Source: Muribaculaceae bacterium
Lineage (GTDB): Bacteria > Bacteroidota > Bacteroidia > Bacteroidales > Muribaculaceae
Length of the DNA: 21,312 nt
Assembly (NCBI GenBank): GCA_009775365.1
Contig: VSPM01000047.1
Location: 1-21,312 of the forward strand
Reading direction: 5' to 3'
Positions 6,435 to 14,212 of the stretch are shown one piece after another. How positions within the stretch are numbered: the stretch's first letter is position 1; each line of letters opens with the position of its first letter. The position numbers were made by a program, and so were the translations under genes. The notes beneath the pieces were generated by a model. The model ran no database searches. It had not been told where the DNA came from and saw only the letters and a program-made list of their open reading frames with translations.

Positions 6435-7877
6435 TCAGTCTGTCAGATTCCAGTTGTCTGTGCGAAATGGAATGAGGGGAAGGAAGTTGCCGCCATAAAG
6501 AGTGCCTGGCAAGAAATCGCGGAAGCCGTAGCGCACTGACACCGGCGCCGCCACTTCGTTGCTTGAAACTACCACTTCGTTGGTCTGCCAGTTGAAGCGC
6601 ACAGAGTCAGCCGGATGGAACACACGGTCAGCCCCGGCCACTTCAAAGCCTCTGATGTCATAGTTGCGGCAGACTCCGCTGTTTGGCGAGTCAATGGCCA
6701 CCCATGCCTCATTGCCTACAAAGCGATGACTCTTGTAACGGGGGCTTCCGGCAAGGTATTGCTTACGGTCGTAGGTCTTATTGAGAGCGAGGTCGGCAAG
6801 ACGTTTTCCGACAGCAGCCTTGTTGGAAGGATGAATGTTGAAACGCTCATAGGGGTAGACAAGGTCGTTTATTGAAATCATGTCTGAATTGGGAATCATC
6901 TCCACTGCTTTCCACTGGGCCTCACGCAAAAACGGTGATTTGCCGGTTTCAATGGGGTTGTCATAATCATATGGAGCGATTTCGACAGCGTAGAAAGGTA
7001 TGTCGCCGAGCCCCATATCATTCCTCCAGCGTTCCACCATTGTGGCCAGACGGTCGGCATAAGTCTCCCATGTGCTGACGTTTGAACAACCTTGATACCA
7101 TATGATGCCACGCACCGTAAAGTTTTTAAGCGGATTGAACATGGCATTATACATCAGCATGGGACGATAATAGTGAACCATCGCTTCGATATCCTTCGGA
7201 TCGAGAGAAATGTCGGGATAAGTTTCAAGGATATCGCGTGGAGTCCAACTCTCCACCTTAGCCCCGCCATAGGCCGCGCTAACTATTCCTACAGGAACAC
7301 CAAGAGCCTTGGAAAGACGGTCTGCATAGTGCCAAGCCACTGCGCTGAAGTCAGGAGCGGTCTCAGGAGATGGAACCGCCCATGAGGCGGCAACAGTGTC
7401 GAGAGGAGTATAACTCTGCGAGAGCGGGACATTAAAGAAGCGTATGCGCCCGGCCTTGTCACCGGCCTCTGTGATTTCATCATAGCCTCCCTCCACACAG
7501 CATCCGGGGAACCCTTTTAGTGGCATCTCCATATTGGACTGACCCGATGCAAGCCATACTTCGCCGACGAGAACATCTGAAAACGTTACGGGATCGCCGT
7601 CTGAAATGGTGATGGAGTAAGGAGTGAAAGAACCCTCCGGAGTCTCGACCGCAAGCGACCACGAGCCTGTGCGGTCGGTAGTGGCGGTGTAATGTTTACC
7701 GTTCCACGAGGGTGTTACGGTGATTGCAGAGCCCGGGTCGGCTGTGCCATAGATGCGGGCATTGGTGTTCTGTTGCAGCACCATGTGGTCGCCTATGAGC
7801 GAAGAGGGAACCACTTTTGCTCCTGCGGCAAGAGTTCCGGTGAGGAGGAAAGAGAGGATGACGGGTATAGTTTTCAT
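6435..7877 (-). CDS. Secreted SGNH esterase, sialate O-acetylesterase (SASA) type; possibly acetylxylan esterase
   Basis: A 480-residue protein with a cleavable signal peptide (about residues 1-20). Family features follow: SSLIGDHMVLQQ near the mature N-terminus, a small beta domain (about 40-100), and the nucleophile block GEVWLASGQSNMEMPL with Ser114. Later come IWYQGCSN and a C-terminal NIHPSNKAAVGKRLADLAL with the catalytic histidine. The residue two before that histidine, often Asp in the D-x-H dyad, is Asn here. Annotated relatives are called sialate O-acetylesterases. Next to a xylan operon, removal of acetyl groups from xylan is at least as plausible; from memory the P. bryantii xylan cluster also carries an esterase-like gene. 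Periplasmic or surface enzyme. Transcribed alone or as the first gene toward the receptor stump. Confidence 0.88.
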   Translation of the reverse strand: MKTIPVILSFLLTGTLAAGAKVVPSSLIGDHMVLQQNTNARIYGTADPGSAITVTPSWNGKHYTATTDRTGSWSLAVETPEGSFTPYSITISDGDPVTFSDVLVGEVWLASGQSNMEMPLKGFPGCCVEGGYDEITEAGDKAGRIRFFNVPLSQSYTPLDTVAASWAVPSPETAPDFSAVAWHYADRLSKALGVPVGIVSAAYGGAKVESWTPRDILETYPDISLDPKDIEAMVHYYRPMLMYNAMFNPLKNFTVRGIIWYQGCSNVSTWETYADRLATMVERWRNDMGLGDIPFYAVEIAPYDYDNPIETGKSPFLREAQWKAVEMIPNSDMISINDLVYPYERFNIHPSNKAAVGKRLADLALNKTYDRKQYLAGSPRYKSHRFVGNEAWVAIDSPNSGVCRNYDIRGFEVAGADRVFHPADSVRFNWQTNEVVVSSNEVAAPVSVRYGFRDFLPGTLYGGNFLPLIPFRTDNWNLTD

Positions 7878-7944
7878 GTCAATCGGTATGTTCAGATTAA
7901 TTAAATTTAGCAGATGCCTATCCTACAGTGGGGATGCGATGTTA

Positions 7945-7952
7945 CAAAGATA
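7945..7952 (-). promoter_or_regulatory. -7 box for the esterase gene
   Basis: The minus strand reads TATCTTTG, an exact TAnnTTTG match, 67 bases upstream of the esterase ATG. No TTG lies at the usual -33 distance. Confidence 0.4.
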
Positions 7953-8087
7953 ATATAATTAAATGAATTATTGACTATTTCCAATGATTTTTTACAAATC
8001 ACATGTCTGTTGATAATAGCATTGATTATAACTTCAGTGTAATACTGTATAAAGCTGAAAGACTAATTTCCTTTTTGACACAAATGA

Positions 8088-8120
8088 TTTGGCATAATTT
8101 CAGTTTTTATTGTATCTTCG
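8088..8120 (+). promoter_or_regulatory. Promoter of the DUF5009-like remnant
   Basis: TTTG at 8088-8091, a 21-base spacer and TATCTTCG at 8113-8120 (one mismatch to TAnnTTTG) stand 38 bases before the ATG at 8159. Spacing fits the Bacteroidetes pattern. The 7878-8158 gap otherwise holds only this and the divergent esterase promoter. Confidence 0.45.
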
Positions 8121-8158
8121 TCAATTACAGTGTATCCTAAAAAATCATTTCACAATAT

Positions 8159-8352
8159 ATGGAAAATAACAATAACAAAAGATTGCTTTCACTCGACGTT
8201 TTCCGAGGTTTCGACATGATGTTCATAATGGGTGTGGAGGGAATTATTGTCACGCTTTGTTCTTTATTCCCCGGAACGGATTCGATAACCCGAGAATCTG
8301 CAGCGTGCATGGGCGCATAGGTCTCGATTTCATTTCGTCATCCCGCCCGCTG
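8159..8352 (+). pseudogene. 5' remnant of a DUF5009/COG4299-like membrane acyltransferase
   Basis: The ATG at 8159 opens a 53-codon frame. It begins with a polar head (ENNNNKR) and the family hallmark LLSLDVFRGFDM (residues 9-20), then a hydrophobic first membrane helix (MFIMGVEGIIVTLCSLFPG). It ends at TAG (8318-8320). Shortly after, in another frame, the DNA encodes GLDF, which resembles the next conserved block of the family (GLxFxDxIFPLFLF). Homology then fades by about 8352. Full members have about 370-400 residues, so only the first fifth is left, already frameshifted. The family is related to heparan-alpha-glucosaminide N-acetyltransferase. It meets the truncated GLPGLI gene head-on. 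Confidence 0.7.
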
Positions 8353-8376
8353 CGTCATGACTTAATCAAATCAAGT

Positions 8377-8754
8377 TTACGGCGTGGCGCTCGCTATGTC
8401 GAAAGTAATCATCTTGTCATTATCCCCGGACTTGGCAACATAGAAAGAACCGTCGAATCGTGGAATCAGATCCGATTGCTTCTTCTCATAGCATATTCTT
8501 TTGAAAGTATTGAACTTCTCAAAACCCTCGGGGGTAGATTCAATCGAGTCGATATATTCTGTCTTTGGTGAATAGAACTTCGATTGGCACCCATCTGTAT
8601 GAAGTATATATTGATTGGTTACATCCGGCTCCGCGCTTCTCATCGTCTGCACAGGGTGGGAATATCTATAGCAGACCTCTATGCCGGCCTTACTTTGTGC
8701 CGTTGCTGCTGTCGCCACAACGCAGAGGATGATTGAAGTTATTAGCCTGTTCAT
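8377..8754 (-). pseudogene. GLPGLI-family protein, 3'-truncated
   Basis: 125 residues starting at the ATG at 8754: signal peptide (NRLITSIILCVVATAATAQ), then IEVCYRYS, NQYILHTDGCQSKFYS and YIDSIES. This follows the intact GLPGLI protein encoded at 19861-20742 (MEFVYDY, MLLQIGPDGLSKFSS, VDSL). The intact copy has 293 residues with its GLPGLI motif at 195-200. This one ends at FDIASATP before any such motif, so the C-terminal half is gone. It starts 19 bases behind the C10 peptidase stop and was probably co-transcribed with it. The family is envelope-associated and of unknown function. The frame is open upstream of 8754, but the signal peptide fixes the start. Confidence 0.75.
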
Positions 8755-8773
8755 TATCTTGAGGATATTGAGA

Positions 8774-10813
8774 TCACCATTGCAGAAGATATTTTGAGAC
8801 TTTACCATTATGCCGCCTGATGTAGATGCCTGAAGACAGAGCATTAATATCATTCGTTACTTTGCGTCCATGTAAGTCATATATAACATCGTTGGAATCA
8901 TCGTCAACTCTGATTGTTTCTATTGCAGCGGAATCCATGACTGCGATTTTTTTGCCCCGCCCCATCGGTATCCATATATCGCCGTATGAATTACGCATAC
9001 TTAGACACAAGACGTAATCACCGGCATGAGAAACGCTTTCGTCTTTCCAAGTCCACTTATCAGCTTTCAGTTCAAAGTCAATTAGTTCCTCCGGCTCAAA
9101 AGTAGAATTAATCCATGGAGACCATCCTTTCACTATTCCATTCTGTATGAGCTCGACGCGCACATGACGCTCTACATGACGGGATATGGGATTGCGCAAT
9201 TTTGAATGAATTATAACTGGTGTGTTGAGGTCGAGTTTATCGGATACATCAGCAGATACTATTTCAGGAGTACAAATGGATTCGACAAACTGTATGTCGG
9301 AGCCGTTGTTCCCCACTAAAGCGCAATATCTTGTAGAACCGGGCATAAGAATGCATTGACCCCAACCTGAAGAGTTGATATAAAGATCATTTTCAAGCGA
9401 ATAGAGTCCGTCATGCAGTCCGTCAGGAACAATTTTCACATCACTGTCAAAACTGCCGTAGACACTCAGCTCAGATTCAAGTTCTACAATATTGGACTGG
9501 ATTGCTGTTCCGTCGTAAAGGGATGTGAATACCGTTGCGAATTCCGAACCGGCAGGAATGGCAAATGGGCCGTAATTCTGACATTCACACCTCATTCTGA
9601 AACTGTCGCCAGGATGAAGTGTATGGGAAGAATCGTCACCATATCCTGTTGCGGGATTGACATAATATGAATCTAACCATACGGTATAAATCGGTGTTCC
9701 GGGATTTTCAGTCGAACGTGGATGAATGTTCAATACAGCACTTTGGCTTCCGTTATAGCCGGTCTTCCACGGCTCTTCCTCTACAACCGGATTGAGAAAA
9801 TCAATAGCAAAGTAGCCGTCGGCCTTGCCGTCCCAGCCCCAATTGAAATGGAACATTCCCTCGCCGTCGTAGCCGTCGCAGACAAATGCATGTGCAGACG
9901 ACATAGAAAAACCGCCATATAATATAGGGCCATAGTTCTTCAATGCGTCATAAAGTAACTGTGACCAGTCCCGGAGAGAGAACCAGCTACGGCGCATATA
10001 TCTGATGTCGTCGCTATAGTCCCAATACTTCAGCAGAGCCTGAGTGGCATCGTTTACATCCGCACCGGATGCTGTGGGGAAATAGTTCATCCTAACACTT
10101 CCTCCCACACCACGCAATAAGTGTGCCACAGCCTGTTTTTGCAGATCGGAGGCTGTTTGATTGGAATAGTCATCAAGCATATTTTCCCAATCAGGCGTAT
10201 ATTGAGAAAAGTCTGTATAGATATCAACACCGATTTTTGCAGCGCGGTATTCAAGTTCTCCTTTACCTTGTGCAGGCCAGTTGTGATATTTCATCACTTG
10301 GGCCATTGCGGTAGCCACGCAGCCCGAAAGGCATTTTTCACCATTATACTCCGGACATTCCGTATTGAACGGCTCTCCCTGCCCCCATGCAGTCGTGCAT
10401 AGCGGAGCAATAGCTTCGCCCACTGAGGAAGCGACAGCCATGCCATTTCCCAAGACTGCAGCCTCCGATACACGTTGGCTCATATATTGAAGCCACTCAC
10501 GGAAACCTATTGGCAAATTACCGGCTGAATCATACATCCGGCCGTCGCCATAACCCAGCAATGCAGGAAAAGCGTCATCCGCAGGCGTCACGACAAACCC
10601 ATCTTTGGAATCAAAAATATAAACGGTATTGTTGCCGCAACTGTCGGTTATAACTTCAGAAATGCTGTAGTGCCGTGCATGGAGCGGACCTCGTAGCCGG
10701 AACACGTTCCGACCTTGCAATCTATTCAGTGCGGCATCCGGAGTTATTGGGGCTGCCAAAACCGGAATTGTAAATGATAATAGCAAAAGTATGTAAATAT
10801 ATCTCATAAACAT
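8774..10813 (-). CDS. Secreted C10-family (streptopain-type) cysteine peptidase with C-terminal sorting tail
   Basis: A 679-residue protein in recognisable order. A signal peptide (1-20) is followed by a Spi/streptopain propeptide (about 22-125, with HYSISEV and GFVVTPADD). The peptidase domain has WGQGEPFN (143-150), the catalytic Cys165 in CLSGCVATAMAQVMKYHNWP, the catalytic His308 in SSAHAFVCDGY, and HFNWGWDG (322-329). A long beta-rich C-terminal region ends in YDLHGRKV...GIYIRR...KYLL, which resembles type-A type IX secretion sorting tails. All catalytic marks are present, so the enzyme is predicted active after propeptide removal, outside the cell. Relatives are SpeB, interpain A and the Bacteroides Bfp/Btp proteases. 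It lies in a run with an LRR protein and a lipoprotein upstream and a GLPGLI stump downstream. Confidence 0.93.
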   Translation of the reverse strand: MFMRYIYILLLLSFTIPVLAAPITPDAALNRLQGRNVFRLRGPLHARHYSISEVITDSCGNNTVYIFDSKDGFVVTPADDAFPALLGYGDGRMYDSAGNLPIGFREWLQYMSQRVSEAAVLGNGMAVASSVGEAIAPLCTTAWGQGEPFNTECPEYNGEKCLSGCVATAMAQVMKYHNWPAQGKGELEYRAAKIGVDIYTDFSQYTPDWENMLDDYSNQTASDLQKQAVAHLLRGVGGSVRMNYFPTASGADVNDATQALLKYWDYSDDIRYMRRSWFSLRDWSQLLYDALKNYGPILYGGFSMSSAHAFVCDGYDGEGMFHFNWGWDGKADGYFAIDFLNPVVEEEPWKTGYNGSQSAVLNIHPRSTENPGTPIYTVWLDSYYVNPATGYGDDSSHTLHPGDSFRMRCECQNYGPFAIPAGSEFATVFTSLYDGTAIQSNIVELESELSVYGSFDSDVKIVPDGLHDGLYSLENDLYINSSGWGQCILMPGSTRYCALVGNNGSDIQFVESICTPEIVSADVSDKLDLNTPVIIHSKLRNPISRHVERHVRVELIQNGIVKGWSPWINSTFEPEELIDFELKADKWTWKDESVSHAGDYVLCLSMRNSYGDIWIPMGRGKKIAVMDSAAIETIRVDDDSNDVIYDLHGRKVTNDINALSSGIYIRRHNGKVSKYLLQW

Positions 10814-10875
10814 TTGACTGCTTGCTTTTCAAATAGAACTATCATCATTCAGTCTTTATTGTCCAAGAGCAGCAT

Positions 10876-11424
10876 TTAATAATCCGCTCCGAAACCAACA
10901 CTGCTGCCGGACTTGAATAAAATCTTCTTGCCGGACTGTATGTAGATACTTCCCGGTTGAGGATTCTTGACTTTCCTGCCGCTTAAATCATATAGCGGGG
11001 CTTCTCCATCCTTTTCGTCGCCGGTTATTGTTACGTTGTAGATACCCGCCGAAGGAAAGTCATCGGTTTCTATGAAATTCGTGAAGTAATTCCAGCCCCA
11101 CGCACTGCGGTATAATTCTGCAGAACCAATAGGAACATATACAAGAGTCTCCTGAGGGGTTCGGTTGACAAAGTCATCACCATAATCCCCAAATGGCGTC
11201 GAGCCGGGATTTATCTCGCTGTCTATGCAGACCGGCGGTATTTTGGCTGCACAATAGATACTCTTTACGTTTTTCCAGTATTCGCAACTTTCTGCTCCCA
11301 AAGTTTCTAATGTGGAAGGGAAATAGATAGTTCCCAATCCCTTGCAATAAGTTGCACTCATTGATTCAGCATAAGCTGAGAAACCAAGAAGCGAAATAAT
11401 TAAATAGAAAAAATTTTTTATCAT
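10876..11424 (-). CDS. Mini BspA-like leucine-rich-repeat surface protein
   Basis: 182 residues: a signal peptide (1-19, ...GFSAYA), then about one LRR_5/BspA-type repeat (GTIYFPSTLETLGAESCEYW). After it come the typical repeat-end segment with KSIYCAAKIPPVC and VYVPIGSAELYRSA.WGWNYFTNFIE. The C-terminal tail YDLSGRKV...GSIYIQSGKKILFK resembles a type-A type IX secretion sorting tail. BspA-like proteins normally carry many repeats between leader and tail; here leader and last repeat are almost joined, as if the repeat array had collapsed. It is 62 bases upstream of the C10 peptidase on the same strand and shares its tail type. Role unknown; surface adhesion is the family expectation. Confidence 0.75.
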   Translation of the reverse strand: MIKNFFYLIISLLGFSAYAESMSATYCKGLGTIYFPSTLETLGAESCEYWKNVKSIYCAAKIPPVCIDSEINPGSTPFGDYGDDFVNRTPQETLVYVPIGSAELYRSAWGWNYFTNFIETDDFPSAGIYNVTITGDEKDGEAPLYDLSGRKVKNPQPGSIYIQSGKKILFKSGSSVGFGADY

Positions 11425-11517
11425 AAATTAAAGTTTTTACTGAAGGTCCAAGTCCATTATATTGTAATCTGAAACTAATAAAACATATATTCGGCATCTC
11501 AAAATTTTTGATATGTC

Positions 11518-12027
11518 TTATTCCCAACCCCAATTTATTGCACCAAGTGAAACCCACATTTGTGTTTTAGCTTCTTTAGGCAACTTTTTGACTAATATAG
11601 CGTATCGAGTAAAATACCATGTTTCCGTATTGTCATCCGGAATAGAGGATGTTCCAATGCAAATAGCCCATTCATAGATTTTATCTATGTTGTTAAGGTA
11701 ATACCGATTACGATATGTATCAATATTCCAATTATGCAGATTATATGTAATTAGCAAAGTATACTCTTTAAAATCGACACTTGTATAGGAATCTGAAAAA
11801 CCTAAGGGGTCATTGGGAAGTTCAGATAAATCATTTACAACATATTTTTTTTCTGCCCATTCCTTAATCTTATCTACCCATTCTGTGTCCCTGATGTTGA
11901 ATTCTGAGGTACATGGCTGATAATGTTTGGAAATTGGCAGAACTGTTTCAGTCTGCGGCTCATCATTGCTGTTACTGCACGCGCATAGCAACAACAATGG
12001 CAGTATGAATACTGTCAGATTCTTCAT
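11518..12027 (-). CDS. Small lipoprotein in the C10 peptidase neighbourhood
   Basis: 169 residues, not assigned to a named family. It begins with a lipoprotein leader ending LLLLCA-Cys17, then SNSNDEPQTE, a short polar linker. The globular part has WVDKIKEWAEKKYVV, an LSELPND turn and repeated beta-strand patterns (VDFKEYTLLITYNL, YEWAICIGTS, TWYFTRYAILVKKL, TQMWVSLGAINW). I chose the ATG at 12027 because the frame upstream would add 23 residues before the leader. The beta-rich fold and position invite comparison with inhibitor-like lipoproteins encoded beside Bacteroides C10 peptidases, but that is inference only. It lies between the Crp-type regulator and the LRR gene. Confidence 0.75.
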   Translation of the reverse strand: MKNLTVFILPLLLLCACSNSNDEPQTETVLPISKHYQPCTSEFNIRDTEWVDKIKEWAEKKYVVNDLSELPNDPLGFSDSYTSVDFKEYTLLITYNLHNWNIDTYRNRYYLNNIDKIYEWAICIGTSSIPDDNTETWYFTRYAILVKKLPKEAKTQMWVSLGAINWGWE

Positions 12028-12088
12028 TTGCAAAAAGTTATTTTCCGCAAAGTTCAGCAAAAAAAATGATTTCGGGATAAAACAAGTT

Positions 12089-12631
12089 TTATTCATCGGA
12101 TTTTTTTGCGAGATTTTTTCGGATTCGGCTAAGATATACCGGAGTTACAAGCAAGTATGAGGCTACTTCCCTCATTGTGACGATGTCAAATATTCCTGGA
12201 TGATGGTTGAGCAATTCAATGTATCTTTCCGTTGGCGACTTCCTATATATTTCCAAATGACGATGATATATCTCCCTGAATAACACATCCATAATACTGT
12301 CATAAAGACCTTTTAACCTACTAATAATATCTTTTATTGAATTGAAATTCACCTGCCAAACGGCGGTTTCGCAACCTGCCACAATAGCGACTTCCGAAGA
12401 GACACCACGAAAAGAGTTATTGAAATCACATACACACTCTCCTTCAAAAGCAAATCCGACAACAGCTTCTGCCCCATCAGTAGTTATAGTGGTATATTTA
12501 AAGTACCCGGATTCTACGACTCCAAAATATTTTCCTACTAAACCCTGCCCGACTATTGCCTCTCCTTTAGCGTAATGACATAGTTTACCATTGTCACGAC
12601 AAAAACCAATTAATGCCGTGAGATCTATCAT
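12089..12631 (-). CDS. Crp/Fnr-family transcriptional regulator
   Basis: 180 residues. The N-terminal cyclic-nucleotide-binding-like beta roll covers about 10-105 (CHYAKGEAIVGQG, YFGVVESGYFKY, VVGFAFEGECVCDF). A long dimer helix follows, then SPTERYIELL and a C-terminal helix-turn-helix REVASYLLVTPVYLSRIRKNL (about 154-174). This is the usual shape of short Bacteroidetes Crp-like regulators, and the phosphate-binding arginine of true CRP is not evident. I chose the ATG at 12631 over a GTG eleven codons upstream (12664). It heads the minus-strand run with the lipoprotein, LRR protein and C10 peptidase, and is divergent from trkA. A palindrome lies in the shared intergenic region. Confidence 0.87.
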   Translation of the reverse strand: MIDLTALIGFCRDNGKLCHYAKGEAIVGQGLVGKYFGVVESGYFKYTTITTDGAEAVVGFAFEGECVCDFNNSFRGVSSEVAIVAGCETAVWQVNFNSIKDIISRLKGLYDSIMDVLFREIYHRHLEIYRKSPTERYIELLNHHPGIFDIVTMREVASYLLVTPVYLSRIRKNLAKKSDE

Positions 12632-12695
12632 ATCTTTATACTCATTGAAGTTTCCGGGCTTCACTTAAGACAATTGCATTATTTTCACATTTATA

Positions 12696-12710
12696 ACGAA
12701 TCCAATTCGT
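12696..12710. promoter_or_regulatory. 15-bp palindrome, candidate operator
   Basis: ACGAAT at 12696-12701 and ATTCGT at 12705-12710 are exact inverted repeats around CCA. It lies 65 bases before the Crp-type gene in the divergent intergenic region with trkA. Dyad size suits a dimeric regulator; binding is inferred from position only. Confidence 0.35.
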
Positions 12711-12876
12711 CAATATTACAAAATGCGGATAAGCAGAAAAAACAATGTAATACTAAGAGAATAAAAGCAAAACCCGCCAACTGCTTCAAAATCGAAATGG
12801 CAACGCAAAATAAAACAACCTGTAAGTGCGTTTTTATGGGAGGTTTATAATTGCATAAAATAAACGAGATGTCTAT

Positions 12877-14211
12877 ATGAGAGTCATAATAGCAGGTGAA
12901 GGAGATACTGGCACACATCTTGCCTATACATTATCAATAGAAAATCAGGATATTGTATTGATCGGTTCAGACAAGGCACATCTGTCGGAACTTGAAAGCA
13001 CATACAATATCATCACTTATGCCGGAAGCCCTGTCTCATATACAGATTTGTCTCGGTGTGGAATATCCGAGGCTGACCTTTTTGTCGCAGTGACAAGTGA
13101 TGAAAATCTAAATCTTATTGCTGCCCAGACTGCAAAAGCCTGTGGCGCGAAAAAATGTGTGGCCCGTGTTGACAATCCCGCTTTTCTTTACTCTAAAGTA
13201 ACTGAAATTTTCAACAAAAACGGAATAGATGCTCTTATATATCCTGAAAGGCTTGCTGCTAAAGAGATACATAATTATATACGTCACAACTGGGTCCGCG
13301 AATGGCTTGATGTGAATGACGGCAAGTTGATAGTGGCAGGAGTTAAAATTGGACGTAGCTCCACTATCGTCGGCAGACAACTGAAAGAAACAGCATCAAG
13401 TCCACGATATTTTCATGTATCCGCTATAAAACGCGATGACGAGACGGTGATTCCACATGGCGATACCGTCATATTGGAGGGTGATGTCCTTTATTTTTCC
13501 GTTCTGCCCAACAATATTGACAAACTATATGAAATATGCGGTAACACACAGACCAATATAAGCAAAATCATGATTTCGGGCGGTGGCCGTGTCACTGAAA
13601 ACCTTCTTGAAAAAATAAAGTCAGATTATGATATTACTGTGATTGAATCTGACACTGAACGATGCAATTATATTGCCGGAAAGTTTCAGGATATTACCGT
13701 AGTCAACACTAAGGCAAACGATGTAACAACTCTCAAAGATGAAGGATTAGAGCATTGCGACTTATTCCTTGCACTGACAGGCAGCTCGGAAAAAAACATC
13801 GTCTCTTGTATGGTCGCTCGCGAACATGGCATAAAAAAAACTCTTGCCCGTATAGAAGAACTACAATTCATACCTGAAGCAGAAAGCCTCTCGATAGACA
13901 AAATCATCAACAAAAAACTGCTCAATGTGAGCAAAATACTTGATTCTCTTGTGGAAACGCATTTTGACGAGGCACAGTGTGTGCTGCTTGATCGTGCTGA
14001 AATAATAAAACTCACGGCAAAACAAGGATCAAAGATTGTATCAAAACCGGTTTGCGAACTTTCATTACCAACAGGAATTACTATTGGAGGGATTATCCGG
14101 GATGGAGAAGGAATGCTTGTAGAGGGACGCACTTGTATCAAGCCTGGTGACAATGTGTTGGTATTCTGCAATATCGGCTCACTTCCTAAAATAGAAAAAC
14201 TATTTAGATGA
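12877..14211 (+). CDS. trkA: Trk system potassium uptake protein TrkA
   Basis: 444 residues, cytoplasmic, with the standard double RCK layout. RCK_N 1 has nucleotide-binding GEGDTG (7-12) and a strand end IVLIGSD. TrkA_C 1 lies at about 145-215 (LIVAGVKIGRSS...EGDVLYFSVLP). RCK_N 2 has GGGRVT (235-240) and ITVIESD. TrkA_C 2 lies at about 370-444 (IIKLTAKQGSKI...KPGDNVLVF). It gates the TrkH channel in response to NAD(H)/ATP-type ligands. Length is normal. The stop is one base before the trkH ATG, so the two form an operon. Confidence 0.96.
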   Translation: MRVIIAGEGDTGTHLAYTLSIENQDIVLIGSDKAHLSELESTYNIITYAGSPVSYTDLSRCGISEADLFVAVTSDENLNLIAAQTAKACGAKKCVARVDNPAFLYSKVTEIFNKNGIDALIYPERLAAKEIHNYIRHNWVREWLDVNDGKLIVAGVKIGRSSTIVGRQLKETASSPRYFHVSAIKRDDETVIPHGDTVILEGDVLYFSVLPNNIDKLYEICGNTQTNISKIMISGGGRVTENLLEKIKSDYDITVIESDTERCNYIAGKFQDITVVNTKANDVTTLKDEGLEHCDLFLALTGSSEKNIVSCMVAREHGIKKTLARIEELQFIPEAESLSIDKIINKKLLNVSKILDSLVETHFDEAQCVLLDRAEIIKLTAKQGSKIVSKPVCELSLPTGITIGGIIRDGEGMLVEGRTCIKPGDNVLVFCNIGSLPKIEKLFR

Positions 14212-14212
14212 C

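Noticed and set aside
8257..8571. Plus-strand 104-residue frame overlapping the truncated GLPGLI gene
   Set aside because: It has no domain of its own beyond a few acyltransferase-like residues and is otherwise antisense to GLPGLI coding sequence.
12028..12096. N-terminal extension of the small lipoprotein
   Set aside because: It would place 23 residues before a clean lipoprotein leader and overlap the regulator gene.
12691..12918. Hydrophobic minus-strand frame in the trkA upstream region
   Set aside because: It begins inside trkA, has no recognisable family and covers the divergent control region; hydrophobicity here follows from A+T-rich DNA.
13686..14171. Long minus-strand frame inside trkA
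   Set aside because: It is serine-rich shadow coding opposite an intact, conserved trkA.
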